This document shows positions 45,483-57,729 of a stretch of 64,000 nt of DNA, piece by piece. Positions within the stretch are counted from its first letter, which is position 1. The number at the start of each line of letters is the position of its first letter. The stretch is from Benincasa hispida (lineage: Eukaryota; Streptophyta; Magnoliopsida; Cucurbitales; Cucurbitaceae), in NCBI RefSeq assembly GCF_009727055.1, contig NC_052353.1:39866830-39930829 (forward strand), in the 5' to 3' direction. A program made the position numbers and the translations under genes. The notes below the pieces were generated by a model. That model was not told where the DNA came from and made no database searches. It saw only the letters and a list, made by a program, of their open reading frames with translations.

Positions 45483-47055
45483 CTAGGGAATGGTGCCTTA
45501 GGTACATATGAATCTACCTTAGGGGGAGAATAATCACATGCCTCGAGAAAAATAGAAGTCTCTTTTGGCTCACTTACCTTACTCTCTTGTTCTTTCATTA
45601 CCTTTTCTTGCCCTTTGAGAGGAGATTGAACTGGGGTTGCATCTTGAGAGGAAGAGGGGATTTCCTTACCGCTTCTTAGAGTGATCGCGGTAACGTTTAC
45701 ATGCTACGGTTGAGCGGGAAGCTTTCTAGATGATTTCCACTCAAGCTTCCTTACCACAGTTGCAAGTTGTGTAATTTTAGTGCCCAAGTTTGTGAAGCCT
45801 TGTTTAGTCTCTTGTTGAAAAGGATTGTGTCTTGTTGAAGTTGCTTGGTTTCTTGATGAAATTGAATGTTATCCTTTTGCAAATTGAGGAGTTCTTGTTG
45901 AAATTTTAATGAATGGTCAGCAAGGGTTTTTACTACGTCTTCTAGTGTCATACCTAAGGAACTTGAGGAAGATCGTGGGTTATCGTTCTCATATGGCCCT
46001 TGGGATCCCCACTTGAAATTGGGATGATCTCTCCATCCTTGGTTATATGTTTGGGGGTCGTATTTTCTCTGAAATCCACCAATGGCATTGACTTAGGCTT
46101 GTAGGAAAGCCTTAGAATTGTCACCGACTAATCCACACGACCCGCAGGGTTTTGACTTGAGGAAGACCTCCTTGAGCTACCTAAGTAAAGAGAGAAGCTA
46201 GATTAGATACTTGTGATGGAAGTGCACTTACCTCACTAGATTGAACAACAGAGTTATCAAGAGTCCTTGTCCCAAAATTCTGAGAGTTCTCCACCACGGT
46301 TGATATGAGTTGGCTCGTTTTGTTAGGTGTTTTATTTGCTAGAGCTCCATCGGCGGCCACATCTATATTGCATATCTCGTATAGGAGTAAACCTGAATAG
46401 AAGTATTGAATTAGATATTGTTCAGAAATTTGATGGTGTGGAAAAGATGCACATAGACTCTCCTACACTTTGTTTAATTGCATAAATCTCTTTTCTTATG
46501 TTATGAGCTTTAGATTTAAGACAGATTTTTTCTAAAAATTTCTTATTCAACCCACTCCACGTAGTAATAGAACCCGCCGGTAGGTAGTATAGCCAGTCCT
46601 TAGCCACATCCCTCAAGGAGAAAATGAAGGCTCTAAGGTTGAGCTGCTCTTGTGTCACTCTATAAGGACGCATCCCGTCACAAACAAAGTAGAATTCCTT
46701 CATGTGCTTGTGAGGGTCTTCACCGGGTTGTCCTCTAAAAGTTGGAAGTACAGTTACTAGCCCCGGTTTGAGTTCAAACACGACAGTTGTCTCCGGGTAT
46801 ACAATGCAAAGAGGTTATTGATTATAATCCGGTTCTGCTAGCTCACGCAAAGTTTGTTCACTTGCTTCGCCCATGATGTTTGGTTGTGGTCGTTCTTCTT
46901 CTTGATCCAACTCTTCAAATTCTTCTTGCTCTCTTCTAGCTTTTTCCCTTTGTAATCTCCTCTTCTCGTGGTCGATATTGGAGGAACTCTGATACAAGAG
47001 TACCTCTGAGCGAAAGCAGATCTTTCGAAAGACATTTTGGCAGAATTACCACATT
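45483..47055 (-). pseudogene. Athila/Tat-like Gypsy gag, broken
   Basis: The minus-strand frame at 46815-46997 has a basic-acidic start (EKRRLQREKARREQEEFEEL) and ends SEQTLRELAEPDYNQ. The next frame (46422-46781) carries the Retrotrans_gag core: FRGQPGEDPHKHMKEFYFVC, LRAFIFSLRDVAKDWLYYLP and NKKFLEKICLKSKAHNIRKE. Later parts (45751-45951) form a Gln-rich coil. Stops split it in at least three places. Gag would build virus-like particles. The 5' edge is cut by Copia LTR sequence at about 47056. Confidence 0.85.
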
Positions 47056-48320
47056 TACATTCAAACATACAGATATGCATCAAACTATAAATTATTGGCA
47101 TGCTTTAAGAATAACAAACAAGAGAACAAGTAAACTTACTAGTTGAAGACTCTTTCTTCACAGCAAAGCTCTTTCTCTCTAAGTGAACAGACTCCTCTCG
47201 CTCTCGCTAGAATGTCAAGCCAATCGTTCAGCAATACCACCAGTCGTCCACCACGAACGGTCTTCACACGAATAGAAGAAAGAATGGGGATGACACCACC
47301 ACTTGGAACCCTTAGTATTCTCAGTGTGAGAATCTAAAGAGTGGGCTCTGTTCGAATTTAGTAGAGGGAAGGAGGAAAAGAGATCATATACAATGATCAA
47401 ACAAGTGGGAGAAAGCTGCGTTTATCGTATAGACAAAATTCTTGACCATTTAGGTGATGTACACGATCGTGTAGCAAATAGACAGCGATTGTCTATACGA
47501 TCGTTTGGTAATTTCTCAGACGCTAAGCGATCGTTTAGGAAAATGCAGGCGATCATTTAGAAGATGGCATACACGTGTAAGTGATTGTGTAGTAAACTAG
47601 AGCTATCGTGTAGTCTTTAATTTTACTAAGCGATGGGCAGCATACACTTCGTGACCAAATAACTGTGATTTTTGCAAAATGAAAACAATTTCCATTTTAT
47701 TCTTCAGTTACGAAAACCGATTGGAGCTTCCCACTAACGCACAATTACAGAGAAAACGGTGTAAAATTATCCCATAATTGCCAAAATAAAATAATAAATA
47801 TAATCATATTATATTCATTAATCTATAGTTTAATATCATTTATCAATTATAGTGTTTTCTCCTCCACTAAGTATAAATCATATTTATATCCATTTTTCTT
47901 CAATTAATGCATCTCATACATAAAGTCAATCATATCAAATATGATTAACTAGGTCAATCATATCATATATAATCAAACTCCTTCTTGTCAATTTGAACAT
48001 TTCAAACTGACCTAAAAACTGATTCTCAACTTGAATTCATTAAGCTACCAAGGGAACCTTGTGGACCCATGGCTTGAAGCTCCCACGGTACGTGAATAGC
48101 TGACAAAGTTCTTTAGCCATGAGATCCACCATCTGTTAACTACCAGGCATTCTACTAAAGACCGATAGCTGAATTCTTCTTACCACAGATATATTTCTGT
48201 GTCCATCGGATATAACCAATCGACGGTACGATAACCTTCACAGATGTACGTAAGTACAACTAGGCCAATTCCTATTTTTTCCCTGTAGTTAAATTTAACT
48301 CCTTAAGTACAACTAATCCC
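47056..48320 (-). mobile_element. Copia long-LTR fragment, truncated at both ends
   Basis: On the minus strand it enters the LTR near the 'cattagagg' block (48320) and stops short of the LTR end, near 'cattcaaacatacag' (47059), which lies about 60 bases inside the LTR at 57795. It has a CGATCG-type cluster at 47455-47640. The minus- and plus-strand short frames near 47143-47400 are not genes. Confidence 0.75.
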
Positions 48321-48334
48321 CTCGTGTACCTTTG

Positions 48335-50485
48335 GGGTAGCCTACAAAGAGGCATAACCTCGACCGTGGTTCCAACTTCATAGGATTAGCCTCAAGCACA
48401 TGTTCTGGACAACCCCATATGCGGAAGTGACGTAAACTAGCTTTACACTCGTTCCATAATTTTAGAGGTGTTCTCGCAACACTCTTAGAAGAAACACAAT
48501 TTAGTATGTATATCGCAGTCTCCTCTGCGAAACCCTAAAACGAGTTTGGTAAGGAAGCGTAACTCATCATCGAACAAACCATGTTCAACAAGGTTCTGTT
48601 TCTCCTTTCCGCTACACCATTCTGCTAAGATGTACTTGATGCTAAGAGTTGGGAAATGATTCTATGTTCTATCAAATAGTCTTGGAATCCCGAATCCAAA
48701 AACTCTCCATCTCAATCTGATCGAACTGTTTTAAACCATCTATCCAATGCATTTTCAACTTCAGCCTTGAACTCTTTGAACTTTTCAAAGGATTTAGACT
48801 TCCGTTGCATCAAATAAACATACCCATACCTAGAGTAATCATAAAAAAAATTGATAAAATACTCATAGTCTCCTTGGGCTCATACATTGATAGGACCACA
48901 GAAGTCAGAATATACTAACTCAAGAGGCTCTTCGGTTCGATAACCTTTTCCAGTAAAAGGTCTTAGTCATCTTACCCTCAAGGCAAGATTTGCACACCGG
49001 TAAAGAATTTTCTTCTAACTCACTTAGAAGGCCATTCTTCACTAATCTCTCAATCCTATTGAGATTGATGTGCCCTAATCGAAGGTGCCAAAGTTGGGCA
49101 TTTTCTTTTGGAGAAATTCGTCGACGTTTAGATTGAGTTACAGTAGATTTAAACATCTCTATGTTATGGAGGGAACTTAAGGCTAATGGTCTTAGCACAT
49201 ACACGTTGTTTTCTAGTTTAGTTGTACAAATCTCAACTCCAACTTTATGAATAAACACTTTATCCACATTAAACGAAATGGTGTATTTACATTGCAACAA
49301 GCACTTTACAGAAATTAAGTTCCTTTTTAACTGAGGAACAACAAATACATCTTTTAAAACAAGAAATCTATTCTGTAAAGATAACTGGATTCCTCCCACT
49401 ACCACAGCTGAGACGACGTGCCCGGTGCCTACTCACATTGTCATCTCACCAGCCTCCAGCTATCACCAGGATCTAATCCCTTGAAAAGAAGAACAAATGT
49501 GATTAGTGGCGCCCGAATCAATTATCCAGGCATAATCATCATTCTCCACTAAACAAGTTTCTAGCATAAGTAAATCACATTTACCTTTGTCCGCTTGGCC
49601 ATAGCCTTGGTTGCCTTCCTTTCCTTCAGCTAGTAAGGAGAATTCCTCTTCTGTCCATCCTGTTGCAGTGGAAACAATTTCCTTTTTCAACCGGCAGCGG
49701 ATGCCTCCTTGGGGCGACAAGTGGCGGGTTAGCAGGCACTTTCCCTTTCCCCTTACCACCTTTCTTCTTCTTCCTCCTTTTCAGAGTTAGAAGTAAAATG
49801 TGCAGACTTCGTCCCTGAAGTCCTCAATGGAACGTCCTACAAGACAAGGCAACATTTTCCTCACCCCTTTTCCTCTCCTTGCTTTTCAATAAAGATTGGT
49901 ATGTATGCAACTCGTTGAGAAGAGTTGTAAGGGTATCTTCCACTTTGTTAAGAATCAAATTGCGAACAAAGTGGAGGAAGCTCTCCTGCAAACAATGCAG
50001 GATTATACTAGTCTGACTACCCTCATCGATTCTAGACCCATTCATCTTCGCCACGTTAAAGTCGACATTCATGTTAAACACATGTTCATTAACAGAGATG
50101 CCTTCCTCCATTTTAGAGTTGAAGATGTATTTCAAATCCTCGTGCTTCAGCTATCCAGAAGGTTGTCTGAACATCCCCGCAGGGACTCCATGATCTCACG
50201 CGCTGAGACCATGGGCTCATACTTCTTGGCTAACACGTCACTAAGACTGGCCAAGATATAGACTCGGGCTTTCTCGTTTGCCCGTATCCATCACTCGTAT
50301 GTCTCCCGAACATTTCGAGTGGAGTTTAGAGCTTGAATAGGAAGACATACCTCCATAAGGGCAAACATGAGATCCTCGTTGATGAGTATCACCGTGATCA
50401 TATGTTTCACACTCAAATAGTTACCACTAGTAAGTTTTTCGGTGCTCAACAATGCAATTGTGGCTGTAGCCATTTTTAAAACCAT
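48335..50485 (-). pseudogene. Copia gag, protease and integrase (long-LTR family), broken
   Basis: On the minus strand gag starts at 50485 with MATATIALLSTEKLTSGNYL, but the middle is damaged. 49824-50135 keeps EGISVNEHVFNMNVDFNVAK and LNELHTYQSLL. The protease frame (49463-49759) has CDLLMLETCLVENDDYAWII and IDSGATNHICSS with its catalytic Asp. The 161-codon frame at 48920-49405 holds NRFLVLKDVFVVPQLKRNLI and the pre-integrase block LWHLRLGHINLNRIERL with CKSCLEGKMTK, so the zinc-binding Cys pair is kept. Integrase continues with a D at the second catalytic site (FKTVRSD), then VAERRNRTL and FRIWGCPEHVLEANPMKLEP, and stops at the LTR fragment. Reverse transcriptase and RNase H are absent. 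Confidence 0.85.
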
Positions 50486-50529
50486 TGCTGAAAAAAGAAC
50501 AAACTTTTATAATACTTTTCTAAACCACA

Positions 50530-51815
50530 TTTTAACCAATTAGTTTTAGCAAAATAGTTTCCAAGTACTCCGAGTGATTAAGACTTCTATTTTGCAATGA
50601 TGCCCCAGCAAGGCAGGACAAACGTCACCGGTGGGGTGATCAGATGTTGTTCACTAGGATGAGACATTCTCAACCATTAGGTAGAACAACCTCTTGGAAC
50701 TAAACCTAACAGCCATCATTTATTCGGTCCAAAATTGTTAACCCTTAACAATTCTTCATAAGTGTAACCCCTCGTTTTCGGCCCCAGAGTCCCGCCCTAA
50801 TGCGCCTACCGTAGGGAAGAAGCAGATTAGGATAAGAGACTAAGTAACCTTATCCTCTTACAAGAGATCAAATAAAGAAACACGCAAAACTTCCATCCTA
50901 TAGGGGGACACTCCCAGGGTGCCTCGAGGCATTGCGCAGAAACTTTATTCAACCTAACGAGATAGACCGTGGGATATGCTGTCGCACTTCCCGCTCCCAC
51001 TTACTATGAACATTCTCTCCATCCACCTTGATATTGATCTACCTAAACACCATCCTTTAAGAGGCACTCCTAAGGTGCCACGAGGCCAAGGGTAGATCTC
51101 ACGGTGTGGAAAAACATAGAGAAACGCAGGAGGTTTAAATGAAGCATCAGATGCCCTAAATACCTCCCACTGAAGTTCTATCTAGGGGTTCGTTAACTTA
51201 GACAATCCAGCTACTGATTTTAGTCTAAGTCATTTTTAATCTGCTAAAAAACAACTGTTGTCTTTGAAATAAAACAAGTTCAAGTAGTCACATTAAACAC
51301 TTTAATGGACTGTCCTTAACCTTGCATGAATGCATCAAATCTATCCAATTCACCTTCCAGGTAGGTTCCTAGGTAGGGGTGTTTCCGTCACCTTAAATAG
51401 CCCAACCTAGACAGAACCCGCCTTAGACAAAAGGTCCCTTATAGATAGATTTGTTATACTTTAACCTTTTATCAGTCAATTTAATCATAGTAAACTTATT
51501 AAAAGATTAAAGCCTAAGGTTGCTAATCATATTAGAACCGTGACCTTAAGCCTATCTCATCCAAGTTTTAAAAAAAATTTAAAACCATGATTTAGACCTC
51601 AGTTGACATGCATGTCTTTCTAATTGATTTTAGTTCTAATTTCCTTATAACTTTTATAAAAGAAGAAATTAAAATCATACATTGCCACACAACTAGGTCT
51701 TTTATAACGCTTATAAATTTAACCTATGCGTCATAATTCATGTAATGTTCGGACATATAGAGAACATTTATATACGAGTAACAAACCAAGCACACATGTT
51801 TTTCATACACCCTTA
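50530..51815 (-). mobile_element. Copia untranslated leader, second minus-strand copy
   Basis: It matches 28373-30617 in reverse, for example 'cttactatgaacattctctc' near 51001. It matches 55530-56500 closely in direct orientation, such as 'cactcccagggtgcctcgag' at 50909 and 55590. The primer-binding site and adjoining leader have been lost at the LTR junction near 51815. Confidence 0.8.
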
Positions 51816-51817
51816 TA

Positions 51818-52419
51818 AAGGATCTCATATCTAAGAGTTCCATGAGCGTGTTTGAATTGCTCCGATCTCATTGTGACTGAAATACATATTATACATTCAA
51901 TACAAACAGTTATGCAAACAAATACTAATTGTCGGCATGCTATGAATAACAAATTAACAAAGGGATAGAGTTCCATACCAGTTGAACACAATCTTCAATC
52001 TTCAAAACTCCAATGCAGCGGAACCCTCCAAGTGATCTACCAACGCCTGGCAGAAGCGTCGACTGAAGCAGCACGAACAATCGCGAACTCACGATCGCAA
52101 CGGTGATGACACCACCACTAAAGAGCCTCAGGTATTCTCGCAATGAAAACCCAAAGGGTGGGCTTTGATGAATTTGGTAGAGGAAGGAGGAAACATGAAT
52201 CTGTAGGCGATAAGAAAGTGGGAAGGAAGAAAACGCTATTGCATTGTAGAAATCCTTATCGTTTTGGTGGAGCTACACGATCGTGTAATATTTACTGAAC
52301 GATCGTTTAGTAAAATCAACACACTATACGATCGTTTAGAGAAGTTATCCGATCGTGTAGGAAATAGCGTGCGATCGTTGATGCTTATTTTATTAAGTGG
52401 AAATTTGGATGATATACGT
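51818..52419 (-). mobile_element. Copia long LTR, 3' part, split by a solo LTR
   Basis: It begins with the LTR end (compare 57733 on) and runs to the CGATCG-type cluster at 52270-52390. The LTR resumes at 54008. Confidence 0.8.
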
Positions 52420-54007
52420 TGATAGAATTGCGTTATGCACTCTAGTTTCCCCAGCGGAATTTAAATGTAAATTCCTTTGAGTTTCCTAGTAAGTTCAGGG
52501 TCAAAGATAGGGACTTGTGAAAATAGTTGCGTTAAATAAATAAATCGTTGGGTTTTTTGTTTGCGTTGATGAAAATAAATAACAAATGCGGCGGAGTTTA
52601 AAAAGAGATGGTGAACGGGAAATACGATGAATATGCGCGGAACGAGTTGAGAAAAGTTTCAGCTAACACTCCCTAGAATGCGTTCATGCTTTACGATCAT
52701 GCAAAATGCATACAATAGTAAACCACCTCTCGACGTGAATGCAACGGCTTCTAAGGCTAGAACGCATGAGATAAATATGCGATAAGTCTACAGGGTTTAC
52801 ACATAAACCTCTATCTCTATTTATGCGATGACAACATGACATTCACAAAAATATGCAACCACATAATATCATTCCAATTCCTAGGATGCATGCGATGCAA
52901 GTTGACAAACAGAGCTTATCTCTAAGTCCCTCTCTCTTGTTTATTCAAGCTTAATCTTGCTCTTTCGAGTCCAGATTTTAACCTAGCTCTCTCGAGACAT
53001 TAGATTCTTTCTTTAGATTATCTCTCGAGTAACTCCAAAGGGTATTTTGCACAGCATAAAACAAGACAATCGCAAGCAATGAACTTCCTAGGTCATGTTA
53101 GCTTTGTTCTTCTTAACCCATTCAACTAGTTTAGCTACTCATGCGTATTAAGAGAGTGAGCAGACGTAGAAATAGAACTTTCATTAAATAGATATGAGAT
53201 GAAGTACAAAATAACAATACAAGTATAGTAAAGAGCCTGGCAGTAATTTCTTGTTGCCAGGCGTTTACACTGTTTCTACTCGTGCTCTAAAGATATTCTT
53301 GCTCTCGCGAGAGTCTGTCCTCTCTCTACTCTTACGCCCCAAGTTTCTCTCTCGAGTTGCCCTGGGTGATCTTCGGCACCACCACTCTTCTCTTGCTCCG
53401 CCGTAAAATGGAAAATAAAACTATGAACAGAAGCAACTAGTTAATTCGTCAACCGATCAACCCTTTTTCTGAAGAATGCACTTGGTATTTATAGGGCATC
53501 AATGGTGAAATGAGGCTTCTCTCTCCCGGTTGTACAGATGGAACAACTTTAATTCCTGATTGACGCGCCGAATGATTTTTACTGATAAAGCTTAATGTAC
53601 TTTGTGACCGTTACCGGCTGTCAACTTAATTTAGATTAGACTGTCATCAGCTTTCTGTCCCATCGCTCTTAATTGGCCTTTCACCCAGATTTGCCCACCA
53701 TGATGCGCTGACCAAGTTGCGGCGATCCTTCTCGGGCGAATGTTTGTGAGCACGATCAATGCAACGTCTTGTGGTGAAGTTGTGCAAGACCGATAATTTC
53801 CTACGATTGCAATCATGCATTTCGTTAACGCATATTCTGCAAAAAAAATTAAAAAAAAAAAATCAATAGTTCTAATACGATGAACGCATGCGACCGAAAT
53901 ATTATAGAATTTATGCTTAAGGACGCAATTTAACATATTTTATCAACGCAATCCATCATTGTTTAACAACTTAGCACTATGATAACGTGCATTTCTGCCT
54001 GTTATCA
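52420..54007 (-). mobile_element. Solo Gypsy-type LTR, about 1.59 kb, nested in a Copia LTR
   Basis: On the minus strand it opens TGATAACAGGCAG and closes 'caattctatca', so the ends are TGATA and TATCA. It opens with the GAAA stem-loop (53982-54005). A minus-strand TATA-like 'ctataaata' lies near 53490. The Copia LTR continues in register on both sides. Flanks TACGT and ATCGT are a weak target duplication. Frames inside (53631-54137) are not recognised proteins. Confidence 0.7.
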
Positions 54008-55529
54008 ATCGTTTAACGTGAGGTGGACGATAATTTAGGCAGAGAAGAGCTATCGTATAGGCTCTCCAGCGATCATTTACTTTCACCAATGCACGCTTCC
54101 GAATTCTCTTCGGACGATCTAACGGACGGGCGATCAAAATGAAAACCTTTTTCGTTATAACTCATAGGTTATATTAACCGATGCTCTCCACTAACCTATG
54201 TCCGAATGTGATTTTTGGCATAATTATCTCATAATTAACCAATTACTTAATTAATTAATATAATCATTTTATATTTATATCCTATAGTTTGATATCACAT
54301 ATCTACTATAGTATTTTCTCCTCTACTTGATATAATCATATTTATATCTAATTTCCTCCAAAATAATGTATCTCATATATTTAGTCAATTATATCATATA
54401 TATTGAACCAGTCCAATTATATCATATATAATTAAACTTTCTCTTGTCAATTTGAACATTTCAAATTAACCCAAACACTAGTTCTCGACATTATCCAAGC
54501 TACCCGGGGGACCTAATGGACCTGTAGCTCGAAGCTCCAACGGTCAGTGAATAACTGACTAAACTCTTTAGCCACGAGATCCACCATACATTAACTATCA
54601 GACATTCCAGTAAAGACCAACAACTGAACTCTTCTTACCACAGATATATTTCTTTGTCCATCGGATATAACCAATCATGAGTACGATGACCCTTCACAGA
54701 TACTCGTAAGTACAGGTAAGCCAACTTACCATTTTGCCCCTGTAGTTACATCTCACTTCTTAAGTACCACTAATTCCTCTAATGAACAATACAACATAGT
54801 CCAACTATGTGTGAACACCTCTCGGGCCAAGAGAAGATGTGTTGGGCACCACATCGTTCAAGCCTTGGAATCAGCCCTTAAGGAGCTATCTACTACTTAC
54901 CCTTGCCTCGGGAAGGAGTGAATGTCATCTTGTGTAGCTGAGTTCCCAACTGCCAAATCAGGACGAATCCCCAAATGTGTAGGTTTGAATCGGCGAACTG
55001 GCACTTGCACCCATACAAATCAAAGGACTGCCCTCAATGGCAAAGAGTTTCCCAACTCACTAGGATTGAGGTCATGTTACCTATGTTCATCCTAGTGAAG
55101 TGAAAGTCTCTGTCATGAACGGTATTATATAAACGATGTTAACACTTCGTGTCAAGTCTTATACAAACTATTGTATAGGATGCCCCCGCTCGATGTCCCC
55201 AACACGAATGATCAGGATCAGTCATCTGTGACAAGTCACAACACTTGTGACCATTCCACAAAAGAGGGCCGCATCCATAGCGTTACCAGGATAAGGTTTC
55301 CCTCCTACATCCATATATTATAGACTGTTTTGGTTATCACTCAAGACATGATCCACTTGTAGTTCACCACATACATGCTTGAGTCACATACAGATAACCA
55401 GCGATTTTATGTTTATTGGATTGTGAAAAAAATAAAAACAAGTAATTGAGCAAAAATACAAAGATGTGAAGTAAATATCATATATTAACAACACAAGCAT
55501 TCGTACAAACTGTTACAAACTACAGGATA
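54008..55529 (-). mobile_element. Copia long LTR, 5' part, truncated
   Basis: It continues the LTR of 51818-52419 and matches 58300-59800. It breaks off at 'gttacaaactacaggatac', about 25 bases before the true LTR start, where leader sequence of the next element begins. Confidence 0.8.
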
Positions 55530-57713
55530 CCTTATCCTCTTATAGGAGCTCAAATAAAGAAATGCGCAAAACTACCATCCTTGAGAGGCACACTCCCAGG
55601 GTGCCTCGAGCGGATGCACAGAAACGTTATTCAACCTAACGAGGGAGACCAAGGGATATGCTGTCGCACTTCCCACTCCCACTTACTATGAACACTCTCT
55701 CCATCTACCTTAATATTGACCTACCCAAACACCATCCATTGGGGGGAATGTCAAAGGTACCGCGAGGCCGAGGATAGATCTCACGGTGTGGACTATTTAG
55801 AAGAAACGTGAAAGGTTTAAGTGAAGCATCTTATGCCCTAAGTACCTCCCACTGAATGTTCTACTTAGGGATTCATTAACCTAGACATTTCAACTACTGA
55901 TTTTAGTCTAAGTCATCTTTTTACATTTGCTCATAAACAACGTTTGTCTATGAAAAATGAACAAGTTCAAGTAGTCACATTTAAACACTTTGATGGACTG
56001 ACCTTAACTTGCATGCATGCATCAAATCTATCTAATTCACCTTTCCAGGTAAGTTCCCAAGTAGGGGTGTTACGTTTCCATCAACTTAAATACCCCAGCC
56101 TAGACAGATCCCGCCTTAGACAAAAGGTCCCTTATAGATAGATTTACTATACTTTATCCTTTTATTAGCCAATTTAATCCTATTAAACTGATTAAAAGAT
56201 TAAAGCCTGAAGGTTACTAATCGTATTAGAACCATGATCTTAAGTCTATTTAATCTAAGTTTTAAACACTTTAAAAACATGAATTAAACCTAAGTGAGCA
56301 TGCATGTCTTTCTTATTTCTTTTAGTTCTAATTTCTCTTTATCTTTTAAAAAGAAACAACTAAAACCATTGCGCACAACAAGGCGTTTATAACATTTATA
56401 AAATAACCTATGTGTCATGCTTAATGCAATTTCCAGTCATTACTATATATAACTTTTATATAACGCGTAACAACCAAGCAAACATGCTATCATTCACCTT
56501 TATACTAGAACAATTATAATATAAAGATGATGCATGTCAATGATTTTTATGCATGCATAAATATAACTCTTATATTATATGATGCATGAGCATGCTCTTA
56601 CATAATTAAATCATGCTTCTCTAAATTATAACTATTACAATAAAGAGATGATGCATGATCATTGCAAAACCTAAGGTGGGATTTACTATACATGTATACC
56701 ATATGATATATAATAACATACATCACATGTAATAAATAAACAACTAATGGACCGGGATTAGCCTTTACAAAAACCGGAATGAAAAAACCCTATCTATTAC
56801 ATTTTTCATTGAGCAAATTGGTTCACAGGCGAACCGGTTCTTGAACTGCCAAGAGGTCTTCATCGTGTAGCAAATGCCATAGGTAGATGATCGTTCAACG
56901 CGCACTAGACGATAGGAGCATAATTAAACGATCGCGTAGACGACGAGGAGGCTGCGAAGCCTGATCGTCTATGCGATCGTGTAGCGCGACGACAGGTAAA
57001 CGATTTACCGTGCGTTACTAAGCGATCGTTTAGTCAGTTACTAAGAGATGAAGCTTGCTATCCTAAACGATCGTCTAGCACGCGCGCTTTAAACGATATG
57101 CGAGCATCTCATCGTCTACACAATGTGTGCAACCAGGTAAACGATTCACATTGCTATAATAAGCGATCGTTTAGTCAGTTACTAAGCGACAAAGCTTGCC
57201 GACCTGAACGATCATCTAGTGCACGCGTATTAAACAATCTGCGAGAATCTCCTAAGCGATCACGTACCCGATCGTCAAAACGATACGATCAACTCTTGAT
57301 CACATACCCCATCATTTAACCGATACGTTGAACAATGATTGTGTACTTCTTCATCTTTACGATGTGATCAACAACGATCGCGTAGCACATTTTCTGCACG
57401 ATGCGATCAATCCTAGATCGAATCCTTCCTCGAAGGAACGCAACGTTTGCCCAGAACTTTGATGAAAGACTCAAAACTTCAAACAAACTTTGAATACAGA
57501 CTCGATAACGATTATTAACGCTAAAAAACGCAGGGGCCTTTACAAACAATCGCAAATGTAAAAGGATCTAAATCAAACGAGGCTAATGATCTCAAAAATA
57601 TCCATTAATCCGCACATCCATAACAAGTTTAACCATTAAACAACGTAGAAATGCACCCACCATGAATGTAAATCTCATTTCGTTGCAACATATGAAATCA
57701 GAGTATCAGAACC
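55530..57713 (-). mobile_element. Copia untranslated leader, third copy, about 2.2 kb
   Basis: It is joined to an intact primer-binding site and LTR on its right. It matches the leaders at 50530-51815 and 28373-30617. No gag or pol follows: it runs straight into another LTR at 55529. It includes a CGATCG-rich section with a tandem duplication (56876-57420). Frames at 55944, 57098 and 57316 are not conserved in the other copies. Confidence 0.8.
56876..57420. repeat. CGATCG-motif cluster with a 142-bp tandem duplication
   Basis: More than ten CGATCG or one-off words occur, often within 'aagcgatcgtttag' or 'aacgatcgtctag'. Two diverged tandem copies, 56995-57110 and 57137-57252, share 'gcgatcgtttagtcagttac' and 'aagcttgc'. 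The section is unusually CpG-rich for this window. Confidence 0.85.
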
Positions 57714-57727
57714 TGGCTCTGATACCA
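57714..57727 (-). other. Copia primer-binding site
   Basis: TGGTATCAGAGCCA on the minus strand lies two bases from the LTR end at 57730. It is complementary to initiator methionine tRNA. Confidence 0.9.
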
Positions 57728-57729
57728 AT

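Noticed and set aside
53631..54137. Minus-strand frames of 101 and 64 codons
   Set aside because: They run through the nested Gypsy-type solo LTR and its junction with a Copia LTR.
57714..57727. Possible tRNA gene
   Set aside because: Only the short initiator-tRNA complement of a primer-binding site is present; no cloverleaf can be drawn around it.
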